26,217 nt of DNA from contig CAXYVX010000006.1 in assembly GCA_964292495.1 (NCBI GenBank), positions 1 to 26,217 of the forward strand, written 5' to 3'. The position numbers and the translations under genes are program-made. Below the pieces are notes generated by a model. The model saw only the letters and a list, made by a program, of their open reading frames with translations, was not told the DNA's origin and searched no databases. Of this stretch, positions 23,732 through 26,217 are shown piece by piece (position 1 is the stretch's first letter; each line of letters begins with the position of its first letter). The DNA is from CAXYVX01 sp964292495 (GTDB taxonomy: Bacteria > Patescibacteriota > Saccharimonadia > Saccharimonadales > Saccharimonadaceae).

Positions 23732-24274
23732 ATGTTAAACGAAATAATAAAAATAATTGCAAATGATTTCATAATAATACCAGTTGTGCTTGCAACTGTG
23801 TTATTTTTCAGGTTAAAAACGCGAGAAATGAAGATAAAATACGTCGCGGTGATAGTGATTGCGGCGGTTTTAGCTTTGATTTTCGCGAATATTGGACGTG
23901 CTTTGGTCAATAACCCGCGACCGTTTGTGGTAAATCCACACTTAACCCCGCTGATCGCTCACACGCGCGACAACGGTTTTCCGAGCGATCACACACTATT
24001 AAGTGCACTTTTGGGATTTGCGATGATTCCGTTTTCAATTGAGTTTGGAGCTACTGGATTATCTGTTGCGCTTCTGATCGGCGCGTCTCGAGTGATGGCG
24101 AATGTTCACCACCCGCTAGATATAATTGGATCTCTGATCTTTACTTTTATTGCCGTTGTGATTGCATCTTTGATTGTAAAAATGTATTTTCCGCGAAAAA
24201 AATTGAAGAACGAAAACCCGGAAGAAACTGTTTCTAAGGATAAAAAAATTAAAAATTCGCGAAAAACTAAATAA
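23732..24274 (+). CDS. PAP2-family phosphatase, BcrC-like undecaprenyl-diphosphatase candidate
   Basis: A 180-residue membrane enzyme with the three PAP2 motifs: RALVNNPRP (Arg56, Arg63-Pro64), FPSDH (residues 83-87) and SRVMANVHHPLD (Ser119-Arg120, His126, Asp130). PSDH instead of PSGH is typical of BcrC/UppP-type enzymes that recycle undecaprenyl diphosphate, the lipid carrier for wall polymers, so that is the likely substrate. Hydrophobic helices lie near residues 10-27, 37-55, 88-102, 105-118 and 132-152, with a lysine-rich C-terminal tail. No Shine-Dalgarno precedes the ATG. It starts 39 bp after tRNA-Ala and is probably transcribed with it, the mRNA being released by 3' processing of the tRNA. 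Confidence 0.9.
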   Translation: MLNEIIKIIANDFIIIPVVLATVLFFRLKTREMKIKYVAVIVIAAVLALIFANIGRALVNNPRPFVVNPHLTPLIAHTRDNGFPSDHTLLSALLGFAMIPFSIEFGATGLSVALLIGASRVMANVHHPLDIIGSLIFTFIAVVIASLIVKMYFPRKKLKNENPEETVSKDKKIKNSRKTK

Positions 24275-24288
24275 AGTTAAAAAAAGTG

Positions 24289-24317
24289 TTGACACGTAAA
24301 AAATCGTGTGATAAACT
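24289..24317 (+). promoter_or_regulatory. 23S rRNA promoter P1
   Basis: TTGACA (24289-24294), 17 bp, TAAACT (24312-24317), with the same AAAAAGTG just upstream as the 16S promoter. Confidence 0.82.
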
Positions 24318-24871
24318 ATAAAATAGTTTGTGAATGATCTGTTTTGACCGCAAAATTTTTGTGCAAGATCCTCTGGCAGAAGGTTTTACAGAAATATTCA
24401 ATTCTGTAAAAATTACCAGAGAAAAGCGTTGCGTATTTTACTACGCAAAAAGGCTTGCGCGTAATGATTTTGTTTGTTAGAATGTTAACAAGTTGAGAGC
24501 AAATTGGTTTTTCTTCCGCGAAAAGAAGATCTAGATGTGCTCTCCACCACAGCGAGAAGCGAGAAATTGTGAGTTATCTTATGATTTATTGTGCTGTGTT
24601 TAGACGCACGAAGTTTAACAATTTATGTTCAATCGTAAGATGATAGACATCAGAGGGAAATCAGAAGAAGAATATTTATATTTAGGACTTCTGACAGACC
24701 AAAGATAATAATTAATCAATAAATTAGGTTTTGATGAATCACATGAAACAGAGTGATAATCAAAGTTTTAATTGTAAAATGATGGATTGACGGCGTTGAA
24801 TTATTTATTTCGCGAATTTTTTCGTTTCGCGAAAGTTAAAGATCCAACTATCAATTCAGTCAATGCAAATT
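24318..24871 (+). other. structured 23S leader, no gene
   Basis: About 550 nt without a gene. A perfect 10-bp stem TTTTACAGAA/TTCTGTAAAA (24384-24393/24402-24411) sits inside CTCTGG/CCAGAG (24371-24376/24416-24421). TTGCGTA/TACGCAA pairs at 24429-24435/24442-24448. A second promoter follows. GAGAGCA/TGCTCTC encloses TCTT/AAGA near 24495-24544, and ATCTTATGATT/AATCGTAAGAT pairs at 24576-24586/24631-24641. Two TTCGCGAA words lie near 24809 and 24826. The 3' partner strands of any 23S processing stem are outside the window. Confidence 0.6.
24455..24483 (+). promoter_or_regulatory. 23S rRNA promoter P2
   Basis: TTGCGC (24455-24460), 17 bp, TAGAAT (24478-24483). Tandem promoters are usual for rRNA units. 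It lies after the first two leader hairpins, so transcripts from P2 lack them. Confidence 0.65.
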
Positions 24872-26217
24872 AAAAGGTACTCAAGGGCACAAAACGGATG
24901 CCTTGACATATGTTACCGAAGAAGGACGTGAAAGACTGCGAAAAGTCTCGGGGAGCTGTCAATAAGCTTTGATCCGGGAATATCCGAATGGGGAAACCCG
25001 CCGTGGGTCATGCCACGAGCATCGTAAGCTGAATACATAGGCTTAGCGAAAGGGAACTGCGTGAACTGAAACATCTTAGTAGCGCAAGGAAAAGAGAGTA
25101 AATAACGATTCCGGGAGTAGTGGCGAGCGAAACTGGAAGAGCCCAAACCTTATGATTTCTTATTGGAATTTCGCCGGAAAATACGTTTTCCGCGAAGTTC
25201 TGATAAGTATGGCTTACCGGCTAATGATCGTAGGGGGTTGTGATATTGAATATTTTTTGAGTTTTGGACTTCGCGTTTTCGCGAAAGTTCAGATTGAACT
25301 TTTTCGCGATTTTCGCGGGGAGTTCGAAACTTAAAAATCGACGACGGTAAACGAGCGAGTAATGTAAAAAATCGGCATGGTTAGTAGAAGAAGTTGGGAA
25401 GCTTCGCCAGAGACTGTGATAGCCAGGTATGCGAAAATGATGCTGACATTATATATTTTTTATCGAGTAGGGCGGGGCACGAGAAACCCTGTCTGAATCC
25501 AGGTGGACCACCACCTAAGGCTAAATATAACATATGATCGATAGCGAACTAGTACAGTGATGGAAAGGTGAAAAGAACCCCGGGAGGGGAGTGAAATAGA
25601 GCCTGAAATTTTGTGCCTACAAGGACTCGGAGGGGATTCGTCCCTGACGGGGTGCTTTTTGTAGAACGATCCAGCGAGTTAATTTATACAGCGAGGTTAA
25701 GCCAAGTGGCGCAGCCGAAGTGAAAGCGAGGGTTAACAGCCCGTTTAGTTGTATGGATTAGACCCGAAACCGGGTGACCTAACCATGAGCAGGATGAAAC
25801 GTCAGTAACATGACGCGAAGGTCCGAACCAGAGTACGCTGCAAAGTGCTTGGATGACTTGTGGTTAGCGGTGAAATGCCAATCGAACTCGGAGATAGCTG
25901 GTTCTCCGCGAAATAGCTTTAGGGCTAGCGTCGCGTGGTAGCACACAGGGGTAGAGCTCTGTAAAGGGCTGGGGGGAGCAATCCTACCCACTCTTAACAA
26001 ACTACGAATACTGTGTGTGGTATCGCGGCAGTCAGAACGTCGGTGCTAAGATCGGCGCTCGAAAGGAAAACAGTCCAGACTATCGTCTAAGGTCCCTAAA
26101 TATACACTAAGTGGGAAACAAGGTGAAGTTTCTTAAACAGCGAGGATGTTGGCTTAGAAGCAGCCATTCATTTAAAGAGTGCGTAACAGCTCACTCGTCA
26201 AGAGATTTTGCGTGGAA
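24872..26217 (+). rRNA. rrl: 23S ribosomal RNA, 5' part
   Basis: RNA core of the large subunit; the window ends inside it, near E. coli position 1100. Recognisable blocks are CGGATGCCTTGAC at the 5' end, CGAATGGGGAAACCC, AACTGAAACATCTTAGTA, GGAAAAGAGAG, AGTAGTGGCGAGCGAA, GAGTAGGGCGGG, GGTGAAAAGAACCCCGGGAG, GAGATAGCTGGTTCTC and AGCAGCCATTCATTTAAAGAG. The 5' end is placed by analogy and may be a few bases off. It has its own two promoters and is 7.2 kb away from 16S. Two hairpin expansions lie near its 5' end. Short open frames inside are not genes. Confidence 0.97.
25150..25340 (+). other. expanded helices in 23S domain I
   Basis: Between GCCCAAACC (25141) and GAGTAGGGCGGG (25464) there are about 320 nt, against roughly 110-170 in E. 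coli or B. subtilis as I recall them. One added rod is 25150-25210 (GGAAAA/TTTTCC inside TTCGC/GCGAA and CTTAT/ATAAG). A second is about 25258-25333, with GTTCA/TGAAC inside CGCGAAA/TTTTCGCG. The sequence is stem-rich and contains a TTCGCGAA word. No intron core or open frame of substance is seen. Confidence 0.6.

Noticed and set aside
24495..24550. tRNA-like element ending CCACCA in the 23S leader
   Set aside because: GAGAGCA/TGCTCTC is a 7-bp stem, but there is no T arm, no anticodon arm and the CCA spacing is wrong; a leader hairpin.
24841..26217. Group I or II intron in the 23S rRNA
   Set aside because: The extra sequence is made of simple rods; no intron catalytic core or endonuclease frame is visible in the part shown.

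Overview
The window is bacterial and most likely comes from a member of Candidatus Saccharibacteria (TM7, Patescibacteria/CPR). The 16S rRNA has a C in place of A532 in the 530 loop and a non-standard 1492 region. The proteins match types I associate with that lineage: a TraG/VirD4-like ATPase preceded by a small low-complexity protein, a small conserved membrane protein and a full arginine deiminase set. UGA is not used as a sense codon in any confident gene. These assignments rest on recognition, not on a search.

Layout. Positions 1-2802 run leftward: infC-rpmI-rplT (IF3, L35, L20) and comM. Positions 2920-4640 are RNA territory. It holds a one-piece tmRNA (rightward), a candidate ~120-nt small RNA (leftward, with its own promoter and terminator), a ~550-bp AT-rich gene-free stretch where the direction of transcription switches, and a strong promoter driving a ~500-nt structured RNA that I cannot assign. 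From 4698 nearly everything runs rightward: a small membrane protein, a low-complexity protein plus TraG/VirD4-like ATPase pair, one leftward membrane protein, gyrB-gyrA, family-1 uracil-DNA glycosylase and a divergent-PAP2 membrane protein.

The 16S rRNA (16172-17645) is a free-standing unit with its own promoter, a long processing stem around it and its own terminator. The 23S rRNA does not start until about 24872. The 7.2 kb between them hold a NUDIX hydrolase, the complete arginine deiminase pathway (arcA, arcB, arginine/ornithine antiporter, arcC), tRNA-Ala(UGC) and a BcrC-like PAP2 phosphatase. The 16S and 23S promoters are nearly the same in form, which suggests matched expression of the unlinked genes. 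The arc genes together would take up arginine, convert it through citrulline to ornithine plus carbamoyl phosphate, and yield one ATP plus ammonia per arginine. That fits a host-dependent organism with little other energy metabolism.

Two window-wide patterns stand out. The 8-bp palindrome TTCGCGAA occurs about 65 times by my hand count, where less than one is expected by chance, and it lies in genes, spacers, rRNA and a terminator alike. There also appear to be two classes of translation start. One group of genes has a strong Shine-Dalgarno sequence. The other has a -10 box ending 6-7 bp before the start codon and no Shine-Dalgarno, as expected for leaderless mRNAs. No 5S rRNA, CRISPR array or insertion sequence was seen.
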